DNA from: Amanita rubescens
Lineage: Eukaryota > Basidiomycota > Agaricomycetes > Agaricales > Amanitaceae
Assembly (NCBI GenBank): GCA_015039365.1
Contig: WION01000006.1
Coordinates: forward strand, 930,001 to 994,000
Reading direction: 5' to 3'
Length of the DNA: 64,000 nt
In this document: positions 33,991 to 44,130 of the stretch, one piece after another
Numbering within the stretch: position 1 is the stretch's first letter
How the letters are laid out: each line of letters begins with the position of its first letter
Made by a program: the position numbers and the translations under genes
Notes under the pieces: generated by a model
The model's database searches: none
What the model was told of the DNA's origin: nothing
Seen by the model: only the letters and a program-made list of their open reading frames with translations

Positions 33991-35061
33991 CACACCCTCC
34001 GCACATCCATCTCTCTTTCTCAGTCAACAAACATCATAACGGGAACTTTGGCGCGATGGAAGTGTATTACAAAAGCAATTAAGAAGGCGAAGATCGACTG
34101 TGGATCGCGCCAGTCGAAGCAACTCTCCAACGTCACATTCATATCCCTCTCACTCTTTCTCTCCAATCTAGCTACCAAATCTCAGCACCACCGCGCATTT
34201 ATCACCCCTAGCGCACGATCCGTCGGTCTAGCTATGAGTCGGCCATTGACACAGGTGAAATCGAGAGGCACACCCACAAACCCTTTCATTCAAGACGGTG
34301 ATGTTGAATGACCTCGAACCTTTGTTTCATCGATGATGCGGGAGAGCATCCAGCCCGGTTTTCTTCAAATCCCTAGGAGCACAGCGACGCGATAACATGC
34401 ATCATCTCGTTGGGCGTGGGCCCCGTGGCAGATGCGCTGCTTGTCCTGCTTCATGTCCTGAGACAACATAAAAGGTACGATGCAAAATGAGTATCTCACC
34501 TTTGACTCGAGTTGACTTAGGCTCTTGTTAATACGCGTGTCACTCGTTTATGCATCAACTGCCCATCCACTCGTCTCGCAACAGCTGGCATTTGCCGGAG
34601 CCCGTTTGGCGAAACTTGCTTGCTTCGCAACATATCTTAGATCTAGGCATGGAGAATGAATAGAACAAGAATAAAAATTGTGCCTACATGACCGTTCGGT
34701 GCTGAGAATCCCGTGCCGATCCATACCGTAAGGAGTGACCGATCGTCGCGGGTGCATAAAACCCCTCGCCCGTCTCACCTTTCACGTTGCGCGTTACCTC
34801 CAACCTTGCACTCGCTATTACTTTAGACATTATTTTCCAGGTGTGTCCAAGTCACTTTTCGTCCAGTTCAATACTGATGCAGTAATGTGAAAGTTGAACA
34901 GATGGCATCCATTGGCAGGTCTGAGACACTACCGTGCTCGTCATTGAATTCCCTACTCATTTTAGCACTAGGATCTGGCACCGTCATTTTGGAGGTGCGT
35001 TCCAATAACCTTTCAGTTCCAGATCAATACTGATGTCCGTAACCTGAAAGCTATTAAACCG
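33991..35061. other. Mostly non-coding stretch with a duplicated leader segment
   Basis: No gene recognised between 33991 and about 34840. From 34840 to 35061 there is a second copy of the leader of the downstream gene. The segment around 34850-34935 (AATACTGATG ... ATGGCATCCATTGGCAGGTC) resembles 35022-35095 (CAATACTGATG ... ATGGCACCCAGGCCGGAGAG). Confidence 0.45.
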
Positions 35062-35681
35062 ATGGCACCCAGGCCGGAGAGACTGAGACATAGCTCCAAT
35101 ACCACGCCCAGTTATCATGGTGAGCCCAGATAATTTTTTCTCTAGATTGGCAACGCTGATGTGAATAACTTATAGGAGAACCATCAGATACAAAAATGAA
35201 TCCCCCAGTTCCGAAAGTCCAGGTACAAAACGACTTACTCAAATATAAGGCGGAACTCAAGGCACACACTCAACGTCTCGAGGCACACAATCAACGTTTC
35301 GAGGAACGCGTCGAGGAACATATTGATGCCTATGAGAAAGAATCGAAAACTGCCAAAGCGTTAAACAGGAAACTGGAGAGAGATGTGAGGGAGCTGAAGG
35401 AAAGGGTCAACAAGGTAAGTCATTTATGATTCAAATTCATTGAAAACTCAAGTATTGGGTAGCTTGAACCTACCGTGGCTCATATCCACCGTCGAATTGT
35501 CCTGAATGATGCACGAAACAAGCTGAAGTCTTCGTACGGCTACAAGTTCGATTTTGGCGATTCCGTTGAAAAACGCGTTCAAGATTTCCTTCCGAAGGTA
35601 ACCGAGAAGGACTCGGCACTTCTTACAGCTGGCTTTCTCGGATGGCTCCATCCACGCTCAAGGGAACAGAGCCGCGCATGA
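35062..35681 (+). CDS. Hypothetical coiled-coil protein
   Basis: Not recognised. The start at 35062 gives MAPRPERLRHSSNTTPSYHG. A short intron (about 35119-35172, GTGAGC...TTATAG) then joins EPSDTKMNPPVPKVQ in frame. A charged helical region follows (LLKYKAELKAHTQRLEAHNQ, then VEEHIDAYEKESKTAKALNR), with a repeated LEAHNQRFE-like heptad. A second intron (about 35414-35461) leads to LEPTVAHIHRRIVLNDARNK and FDFGDSVEKRVQDFLPKVTE, ending at 35681. At about 165 residues it resembles the small lineage-specific proteins common in fungi. It sits next to another unknown gene at 36.1 kb that also has a KEVQDFL-like phrase, which may be chance. Confidence 0.5.
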
Positions 35682-36061
35682 AGCCACCCTAGAGAGCAAA
35701 TTACTTGCTGTCTCGCTTGGCGACGACTTACCCTTGGAACGACGTGATAACATGCTCAAACTTCTCAGATTCGCATATGACGTGTAACCTTAGCAAGTTC
35801 CGACCTCGGAGATACCCCTACCGTACTATACAAGTTTACTATACTCCAGCGTATCGCGTTACCCGTACATATACTATAGTAATTGATGGCTTCAGTCATC
35901 AACAAAGTTAGATTGGTCCCCGTCTATTACAAGAGATTACAATTGTATTCCCGCCATGTTATAAGCACACAATGATTATTATAATTCAATTACAATGTAA
36001 ATAATGGACCAACGGCCTCAACAAGTGCCGCTCCACGAGTGGGTAGGAGTCTGCTGCTGTG
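35682..36061. other. AT-rich intergenic region
   Basis: AT-rich, with tracts such as TTACAATTGTATT and ATTATTATAATTCAATTACAAT. No coding signal. Likely the promoter of the gene starting at 36062. Confidence 0.45.
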
Positions 36062-37955
36062 ATGTCAACCGACTCCGCCGCGTCCTCTCCTACGCTTAGG
36101 CAGCTGCTCAATGGTGTCAATCTTACCGAGACATTCGATCAAATAGGTGGCAGATCTCGAAAAACCAGAGGCACAACCCGTCGCGAGAAACTGGTGAGAC
36201 CAAAGTTGACCACCGTGACATTCACAAACAACGAAGCATTGGACAAAGAGGTCCAAGACTTCCTCGCCGAGAACGGGGATATTCCTGCATCAAAAGATAC
36301 GATCGGTATATTTGCAGGCCAAGAAAAAATACTCGTCGCCAAGAAAAAAAATACTTGGACGCACGAAACAGCCTTCACCAATGCCTTAGCCCACCCGCTC
36401 GAAGTTGCAACATTCTGTGTCATAGACATTGTTCAGCATAACAAATATCAGTTTCCTACCCTCAATACGTCCAACGAGGATGGCGCGTGGGCGATGCCAG
36501 ATTTAACATCCAAGGTGAATAAAGGTGTTGGGATACCCTTCGATCTGTTCAACCTCCTTGCGGAGCTGAAGACCGTTTGTGTCCTTCATGAGGGTGTCAT
36601 AGAATATATTCTACAACATGCTGTTCCAGGAGAAAGTTGGGCTGAAGGCAAATTCGATCCCGATGAAGCTCCCTCCGGCCAACGTGTACGGTACAAGAAA
36701 GTAGCCGAGTCCATGCTACGACAGGTGTGATAGCTTCTATCTCCAGTCGTGGATTTTGAATATAATGTAATTTAGGTCTATCTACAGATGGTCCCTCGTA
36801 CCGCCATACGAATCGACGCCATCCCAGTGACCTCTGCATCCCCTAATTCCCATTCTCCTCACACCACCGTAATCGACACCGCGTCGATGTCCTCTACTTC
36901 GTCCAACTCGCTAATCAGCGTATCACCATTGTATAATTGTCTTTCCAACTACAACAAGACATTGATTGTGAGACGCTCATCCGATTTGAGCGTTGGCGCC
37001 ATCGACATCTTCGGAACGTACGAACCGCAGGATCTCCTTCCTATCTTCGTCACAATCATCTATAAGCAGTTCAAAGAAAACTGTGAGTTGCAGACTGTGG
37101 GGAGGCTTCGAGAAATTGAAGATAACCAGTATGAGCTCCAAGAGGCGGATGACAACGATGTCGATGTCAATGTCAATGTCAAGAGGTACCGTGCAAGTAA
37201 TATGACGGAAACCTGGCAATCGCCTTCATTTTGTACGTTCCCTTTTATTTCGTTGACAAAGGCTCATTGGCTTTACAGATCACATACGACTACGACATCC
37301 GTGGCTATGGCGGAATAAAATATATATTCTCTGACGATCGCACATTGTTATCGGCATGGACTCCTCAGCGGAGGACCGGCAACAGTGAAATACCCCCTCC
37401 TACCATTACACCACATATTACGATCGTTGCGCGCGTTGCGGCTGGTGTATCCGGAGAGACATTTATTGCTAAATGTGATGGCGGTCCTCACCTTGTTTAT
37501 AAAGAAATACCGCTCGATGATGATCATCTTCAATATGCAAGAACCGAGGTAATGATGTACGATGGTCCACTTGCCTCACTCCAGGGAACTCTTGTTCCTG
37601 CCCTCTATGGAGTATTCCATGAACCAGAAGACAATTATGCGGTTTTGTTAATGGAGTACGTCGCAAAACCTCTGGGAAATGATTGGAACGAAGTTTCTCC
37701 CATACATTTATTTCTCCGTACATTTTAAACGAGTTAATTCTTATCATCTGAACCAGCGCGCTAGCAGATGAACTAATAGGAAAGCTCCGTGCAGCTGGTG
37801 TCGAGCATGGCGATTGGGCTCCACGAAACATCTGCCTCCATCACGGAAAGGTGCGAGTTATTGATTTTACGCATTCGTACTTGATCGCGCCCGTCCCGCT
37901 TATGAGAAAACCGTCGAGACTTCAAAAATTGCGCCCAGAAATAGATTTGACATGA
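36062..37955 (+). CDS. Kinase-like protein with a long unknown N-terminal domain
   Basis: The first exon (36062-36725) encodes about 220 residues without a known motif. It includes LVRPKLTTVTFTNNEALDKE and HPLEVATFCVIDIVQHNKYQ. A clean intron (36726-36776) joins it to VYLQMVPRTAIRIDAIPVTS, an acidic DNDVDVNVNV stretch and more unknown sequence. The C-terminal part has protein-kinase features: LVYKEIPLDDDHLQYARTEV (VxK lysine), YAVLLMEYV (hinge), then after an intron ELIGKLRAAGVEHGDWAPRN and VRVIDFTHS (HGD...RN catalytic loop and metal-site Asp). HGD replaces HRD, as in many fungal kinase-like proteins. The junction near 37200-37280 cannot be resolved in frame with ordinary introns. There may be a frameshift, or two genes. 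Confidence 0.5.
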
Positions 37956-38090
37956 TAGGCAGAGCTTACTTAGAGTGAAGATTGATGGCGACGTATGCAT
38001 TAGACATGTACAGTGTATATTCCCGCGGCTTCTATGCCGTAAGCGATAAAAAGAACAGCCTGGGTAGCAGTATGCTTGCCAGTAACACCG

Positions 38091-38839
38091 ATGACTCAAA
38101 CCACCGATACCAAGAGTGCCTTCTTCTACGGCACATTAATCCACCCCAAGATACTTAGAGCAGTCCTCGAAAAAAGGGGGACACATCTGATGATATGCCC
38201 AGCATTGTTAAAGGTTTGATTAACTTTTTGTGCCTTGTCCCGCAACTGACTGTAACAGGACTATACCAGACACGAAGTTGAGGCGAGTCATGTTCATTTC
38301 CTGGGCACAGCCTTTTTGTTGACAAACTGACAGGGCGCCGATTACCCTGGTATTGTGCCATACGAAATGGGAAGAAAATTGCTCGATCGCGAGTTGGAGC
38401 CGGAGGAAAGCTGTGTCCGGGGGACATTGGTGATTGGGCTCACTCTGGGCGATATCGCAAAGTTGGACATGTTTGAGGGGAGTGTAAGTATTAACGCGTT
38501 CCCTGATGGATGTGACTGATGGAAGCATAGGAATACACTCGAGAAGTTGTGACGGTTTATCCTCTAGAAGAGCCGACGCCGCTAGAGAAGTTTATTGATG
38601 AAGACGGACATCTTATCGCGCGTATCGTCCCGGCACAGCCGGTGGCCGCGGATGATGTCATTATGGTGTCTGATAAGGCAGGAGTCGAGGCGGAGACGTA
38701 TATATATGGAGACGAGAGCGACTTGCGGCCAACGCTGTGGTCGTTCTCGGAGTTTATGAGTAAGAATGCGTGGAAGTGGTACAAAGGGGAGACAGATCGG
38801 CCGGAGACGGAGATCGACCGGCGGTTGCAGCATGCGTGA
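38091..38839 (+). CDS. Gamma-glutamylcyclotransferase-like (AIG2/GGACT fold) protein
   Basis: An AIG2/GGACT-fold enzyme, expected to release 5-oxoproline from gamma-glutamyl amines or peptides. The start at 38091 gives MTQTTDTKSAFFYGTLIHPK, containing the diagnostic FFYGTL substrate loop. Intron 1 (about 38214-38262) leads to DYTRHE. Intron 2 (about 38277-38335, GTTGAG donor, CTGACAG acceptor) removes an in-frame stop and joins GADYPGIVPYEMGRKLLDRE. After that come RGTLVIGLTLGDIAKLDMFE and, past a third intron, EYTREVVTVYPLEEPTPLEK. The tail includes AETYIYGDESDLRPTLWSFS and a Trp/Lys-rich KNAWKWYKGE. YGTL and the ALDxFEG-like acidic loop support the family; the exact substrate is unknown. 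Confidence 0.85.
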
Positions 38840-38905
38840 TGGCTTGTAAAGCTCGGCGGCTGTACCATACAATAATGGGGTTCTCTATTCGCTCCCCTCT
38901 TCCTC

Positions 38906-40556
38906 ATGCCTTTTCGTTTCCTGGTGGCTTGCGCCGCACTCTCTTTCCTCTCCCTTTATCATGTATTCAATAATGTCCACCTTAATATCTTCGTAGATGG
39001 CAAGAATGGTATGCACTTCTCATCGTCATGAGAGTTACTGTCTTATTTTGGCTGTCGTGGAAAGGTCCCCCCGATCTTAGTCACTATAGGCCTCTTCAAG
39101 TCCTATCACAGAAAGAGTTTCCTTTCGGTATTCCCACTTGCTATTCCCTCGAGGCGTTCCTTATCTGCTTCCTTAGGCGATCCATCTCGGCGTGTAATAC
39201 TTGTGGGAGATATCCATGGACAGTACGACCATTTACAGTGCGTGGCCTCCTTCTTCCACATCCTAAAGCTAAAGCTGATTTTTGTTCCAAGATCCCTCCT
39301 GACGCGTCTTTCGTACGACAACAAGACGGATACGCTTATTCACTTGGGCGATATCGTCACCAAGGGTTCGCTTCATGGTTCTTTGGACGTCTTATCCTTC
39401 CTGTCTTCAAATGAGATCCAAGGCGTACGAGGCAACCAAGACCAGAAAGTCATAGAATGGCGTGGTTGGATCGCCTGGATCAATTCAAAGCCTGGTGGGG
39501 AGGACTTCTTGCGAGCAGCTCGACATTCTTGGAAAAAGGCCGAGAAAAAGGGCAAGAATCTCAAGAGCTGGAACAAGCACCAACGCCAACTCGCTACGGA
39601 AAAGGTGGAAAACTCTATTTCTGCCGATCAATTATTCATGGATGACAATACGGCCAAGTGGTGGCTCCAAGTACCCGATGGCTGGTTGCTTTTCTCCGAC
39701 TCGTATATGATCGCGGCCGAGATGACCGAGAGGCACTACGAGTACTTGATTTCGCTACCGCTGCGAATTCATGTGCCCCATGCCCACATGTTCCTGGTTC
39801 ATGCTGGGTTGCTATCGCACGATCCTAAAACAGATGTCGATGATCCAAGTCAACCTCTTAGCCATGCTCCTTCTGTGTCTAGGGTTTATGCTTACGGGGA
39901 TAGATTCAACAAGCTTCGTGGCGCTCTGAATCCTTTTGCAGGGTGGTTGGTGAAGTTAGTTTTACAGAATCAGGATAGTTACAGAGAGGACATTGAAGTC
40001 TACGATTTAAAGGAAGATGTGAGGAGAGAGAAGCAAGAGCGGGCGATCCTAGCTCTACCACTAAATATGGACCCCTGGGTAACGCAGAATATTCGCAGTG
40101 TGAAACACGGAAAGCCTACTAGGTATGTGTGGTCAAGTGCATTAACTTTATTCCCTTACCCACGTCACAAAATCAGAGGCAAGAAAGGGGAACCATGGTC
40201 CGAGATTTGGAATGTAGACATGAACATGTGCCATGGTTTCGACCCCCGTGATACCATCGGCGTTATGAGCAAGCACCGGGAATTACCTTGTCTTCCCATG
40301 TCGGTCATTTACGGCCACGCTGCCGCTCGCGGTCTTGACATCAAACGATGGTCGTTTGGCCTTGACACCGGTTGCGTAAGTAACGTTATTATGCGTATAT
40401 ATATCATTTGGAAACTGAAAAATTGCTTAGGTCAAGAAACACCGGCTAACGGCTCTCGTCCATAGCGGAAATATGACGCATGACGATGAAGACGAGCTTA
40501 TCCCTTTCGGCGATGCAGGTCATGCTCAGATCGTCAGCGTAAAGTGTAAATCCTAA
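38906..40556 (+). CDS. Ppn2-like membrane-anchored metallophosphoesterase
   Basis: A calcineurin-type phosphatase resembling yeast Ppn2 (YNL217W), a vacuolar endopolyphosphatase. The start gives MPFRFLVACAALSFLSLYHV, a single N-terminal membrane anchor. Exons join cleanly: DGKNG-PPDLSHYRPLQVLS, then FPFG-DPSRRVILVGDIHGQYDH (metal motif GDIHG), then LQ-SLLTRLSYDNKTDTLIHL with GDIVTKG. GVRGNQDQKVIEWRGWI follows, where the usual GNH reads GNQ (Gln codon 39437-39439). MFLVHAGLLSHDP provides a further metal-site His. After a 54-nt in-frame intron near 40122-40175 the sequence continues KKGEPWSEIWN. VIYGHAAARGLDIKRWSFGL and LDTGC-VKKHRLTALV close the domain, and the gene stops at 40556. Order and spacing of motifs match the family well. 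Confidence 0.85.
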
Positions 40557-40826
40557 ACGCTTCGTAACCTTATTCAATATTTCGTGGGTAATGATCGGAG
40601 GTGTGTATGTATTATCCATTCTTTCCTATCGCACTTGTCGTTTGGGACGACGGGGGCATTGGCACGTTTTCGATTTCGGTACTGTAGTATTCATGTATCT
40701 GTGCATTCGAGGAATCCCGTACATTACCATGTTTTAACTAATTTTGTAATATCTCAAATTCTGTTCGTTCCAGCAATGGTATCGATAACGTGAATGATAT
40801 ACACAGAGTCATAGCTCCCCACAAGG

Positions 40827-43800
40827 TCAGATGACCCCCGTCAATCGGATATCCAAGCTTGACGCTCCAACCAATGCTATGAACTGACCAGCTGGCCTTA
40901 CCCAGCCCTGGCTGTTAACGTCCCAAATACTACAAACCCTCACATCAGTTTCGTCTTGTCAAAAGCCAAATAAGACCCACCTTAAATCTCTCTGGGTTAA
41001 AGTCATTTTAACAGTGACGCTCTGACCTTGCGCAATACCGACTTCTTCAAATCCACGAAGCACTTTCTTAGGCTCGTTTGCTTTAGGAGGGTATGTCAGG
41101 TATAACTGGGGTATTTCCGTCCCAACCACAGATCCCGTATTGGTAATCATAAATGAAACAGTCGCAGCCGCGGATGGGTCTGAAGACGTAGATATCAAAA
41201 GGTCAGAATAAGAAAAGGTGGTATATGAAAGTCCGAATCCGAATTCGAAACGGGGTATAATGTCGTTTGCGTCCATGTAACGATAATCTAGGAGTAGCTT
41301 TTCCGTATAGATGATCTGAAAGAGGCTGATGAGCGGGAGGACAGAAAAGAATGATTTGCTTTGACACTCAACGGTTGGGAAGCCATCGCTCTCGTATACG
41401 ATCCGTGTTCCATAATCTGTTTCTGCCTATGGTCTATGTCAGCATGAATCTTTATGGAGCAATGTTTGAGAATTACATCTGCCATGCTGAAAGGAAGACG
41501 ACCTCGTGGATTATAAGCACCCGACAAGACATCTACAATGGAAGGACCAGTCTGTTCACCCGGAGCGCCTGCATATATGATAGCAGTAATGTTGGGATGG
41601 TTGCTCCATGGCATATATACAGGTCCGACAGAATGGACGACGACAATGGTGTTGCTGCAAACCGCTGCAACATCTTGGACCTGAAAAATGTTGGATAAAC
41701 CGCAGTCTCGAAAGGCCTGGGTCGTGACTCACCAGACTTCCGCCTTTAAACCATATGTTTAAATCATTCCTGTCACCCATGTTCCCGTGAACAATGTTAT
41801 ACGCTCCAAGTTCGCCGCTCATGCTATGTAAGTGGCGCTTAATTAATGCATGGCCAGAATGATGTACGGACTCACGCGTTCACGAATACCAACGCGACGT
41901 CTTTCCCTTTCGCAGCTGCAGGCCCGGCAGTCAAATCATCTGAAAGCGACTCTGATATGACAGCTGAAGAATCAAAGAAGTCGGTGAGAGCATCCACCGG
42001 CGGTACAACGAAATCAAGAGAGTTTGAGCCAGATCCCCACCTAGTTACGTTAATCGGTTTGAGACGACGGCTAGCTCGAAACCAACGTACCCTATCACCA
42101 TAGTGCCGTCATTACATTCATTCAAGCCACCGGTACATCGTTGATTGAGTTGTTTTGCATCTTGGCCTACGATCGCAACCGTATTAATCATTGACTTGGT
42201 AATGGGTAATCCCCGGGTTGTCACTCCTCCAGATGTTGTTTGATTATTCTTCAAAAGTACAGCAGACGCGGAAGCTATCTCGCGGACCAGAAGAGTATGG
42301 GCATCACTCCGAACATTGACGTTCTCGTTGAGTGGCCCCGAACCATCTGGTGCTTGAGTGTTGAAATTGACAGGTGGATAACCCTGTAAGAATGTTTTGA
42401 AATCAGTCATCGCGCGCAATGCTTTGACATATGATTCACATACAGAATCTTGACCGAGGCGATACCACGGAGCTAATATCCGAGCTACCATTTGATCGAG
42501 CCTATCCTCCGAGACAGATCCGGCCTCGACAGCTTCCTTGAGATCGGACCCGTACACTCCTCCACCTATAGCTCGTCAGCATATGCTATGAACAATGTAT
42601 ATACATGTATACATACCAACGAGGATATAGTCCCCTGGCTGTTCCATATCGAGCCCAGCATTAGCATTGCCACTAGCCGAGTCGTGGGTTGCACCCCAAT
42701 CGCTGACAACATATCCTTTGTTACCGATATAAGGGTTCCGCTACGCAACGCCAGGAAAAACCCTTACCTTTGAATCCATCACTGCGAAGCTGGGCATTGG
42801 GACCAAGAAGCTGGGCATTATGACAAGACGACACTTTGTTGAACCGATTGTATGCACACATTACAGAGGAGACATCAGCCTTCGAACTAAACGTCAGGCA
42901 ATGGTCGTTCGTAGTAGCAGGATACATGCCTCGATGCTTCGCAGGAAAGGATAATAGTACATCTCATAAAGTGTTCTGTTGTCCATGTTAGCAGATAGAC
43001 CGTATCGCCAATGCTCCTGATTATTGGCTGCAAAATGCTTGGCGCAGGCCATGACTCCTACGCTCTGGATACCCATAATGGTTTCGTATGCGCCTTCTCC
43101 ATTCAGGTAAGGATCCGGACCAAAGCTGTTCTGCAGTCAGCAAGTCGGCCTCTGCTGAAGCTATCTTCAAGTACCTTTCCCATCCACGGCCCGCTTTGGG
43201 GTTCCTCATCTATTAACCATAGTTAGATCAAGGGAATGGAATATGCACGCAGAACATACGATATCCATGGCAGGACCCAGCAATACACTACGCGAGGAAC
43301 AATCAGCATATAACACGGCGAAACGCATTGATGCGTACTTCACACCCTTTCCACGAAATTCTTCAGCCATTGCCTCACCTCGCGCGCGCATCAACCTACG
43401 ACTGAACGTGGAAGCAGTGTTGATTCCCGACGGAAAGCCGGTAACATTCTTGACAAGACGCAAGCCTGCCGGTCCATCATTAAGACAGATAGACGGGATA
43501 CCGAGACGCGGAACCGCGTATGTTTCGCCTACACAACGACCTGTGCGCGAGTTAACAACACTATTTCATTATAAAACGATGACCATACGCGAAGAGTTCA
43601 GTTGACCATTGCCCGTAACTAGACCTATCTTCTCGTCCAATGTCATCTGTGCGACCGTGTTATTCGCGAGTTCGTAGGCCTGATCCCATGTTCCTGTCCC
43701 ATAATTGAATGAGGATGCAATACGACACGATAACCGAATTGCACTTACGCTGAGTGAACGCGTTCGTGCTCCAGGCGCCCACTACTGATTGATCCCGTGT

Positions 43801-43924
43801 TTCTGTCCCATAATTGATTGAGGATGCAATACAACGTGAAAATTGAATTGTACTTACGCTCAGTGGGCGCATTCACGGTTCCGGCGCCCAGGAATGCCCA
43901 AAGGGCTCCTGCAAGAAAGTACAT
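40827..43924 (-). CDS. Secreted beta-glucosidase, glycoside hydrolase family 3
   Basis: A GH3 enzyme releasing glucose from cello-oligosaccharides. The start at 43924 gives MYFLAGALWAFLGAGTVNAP, a signal-like leader. After two short introns around a duplicated microexon comes AYELANNTVAQMTLDEKIGL then VTGNGQ. GIPSICLNDGPAGLR, GFPSGINTASTFSRRLM, KGVNVLLGPAMD and RNPKAGRGWESFGPDPYLNG (joined across introns) make up the N-domain. GVMACAKHFAANNQEH and VSSVMCAYNRFN follow. The nucleophile Asp is in YVVSDWGATHDS (near 42710), read after an intron. The C-terminal domain includes ASAVLLKNNQ, AIVGQDAKQLNQRCTGG, YAGAPGEQTGPSIVDVLSGA and FGFGLSYTTF. A last intron leads to SIWDVNSQGWVRPAGQFIAL, stopping at 40827. 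All key motifs are present. About ten short introns were inferred. Confidence 0.9.
43684..43858 (-). repeat. Duplicated exon-intron unit at the GH3 N-terminus
   Basis: The end of exon 1 plus intron 1 (GGCGCC...CACTGAGC then GTAAGTACAATTC) is repeated with a period of about 109 nt as exon 2 plus intron 2 (GGCGCC...CACTCAGC then GTAAGTGCAATTC). Both introns share TTGCATCCTCA(A/T)TCAATTATGG and GGGATCA. Exon 2 (43749-43784) is 36 nt, so the insertion keeps frame. Confidence 0.8.
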
Positions 43925-44130
43925 CGTTGGTAGCAACTACAGAAGAACAGTTATGTACGTAAGTATTGAGCGCCGGACTTGATGCCCGCGTTCAAAGCAG
44001 GTGTTAGCGGGCCGTGGACTCGGACAAGAGGTTGTGATGGTGGCTGTCATGGTATATGGGCTTTGGATTCCAGGAAAGGTTTAGCGCCATCAGATCAAAT
44101 CGAGTCTTCAACGTATTCTATTCTAGTAAT

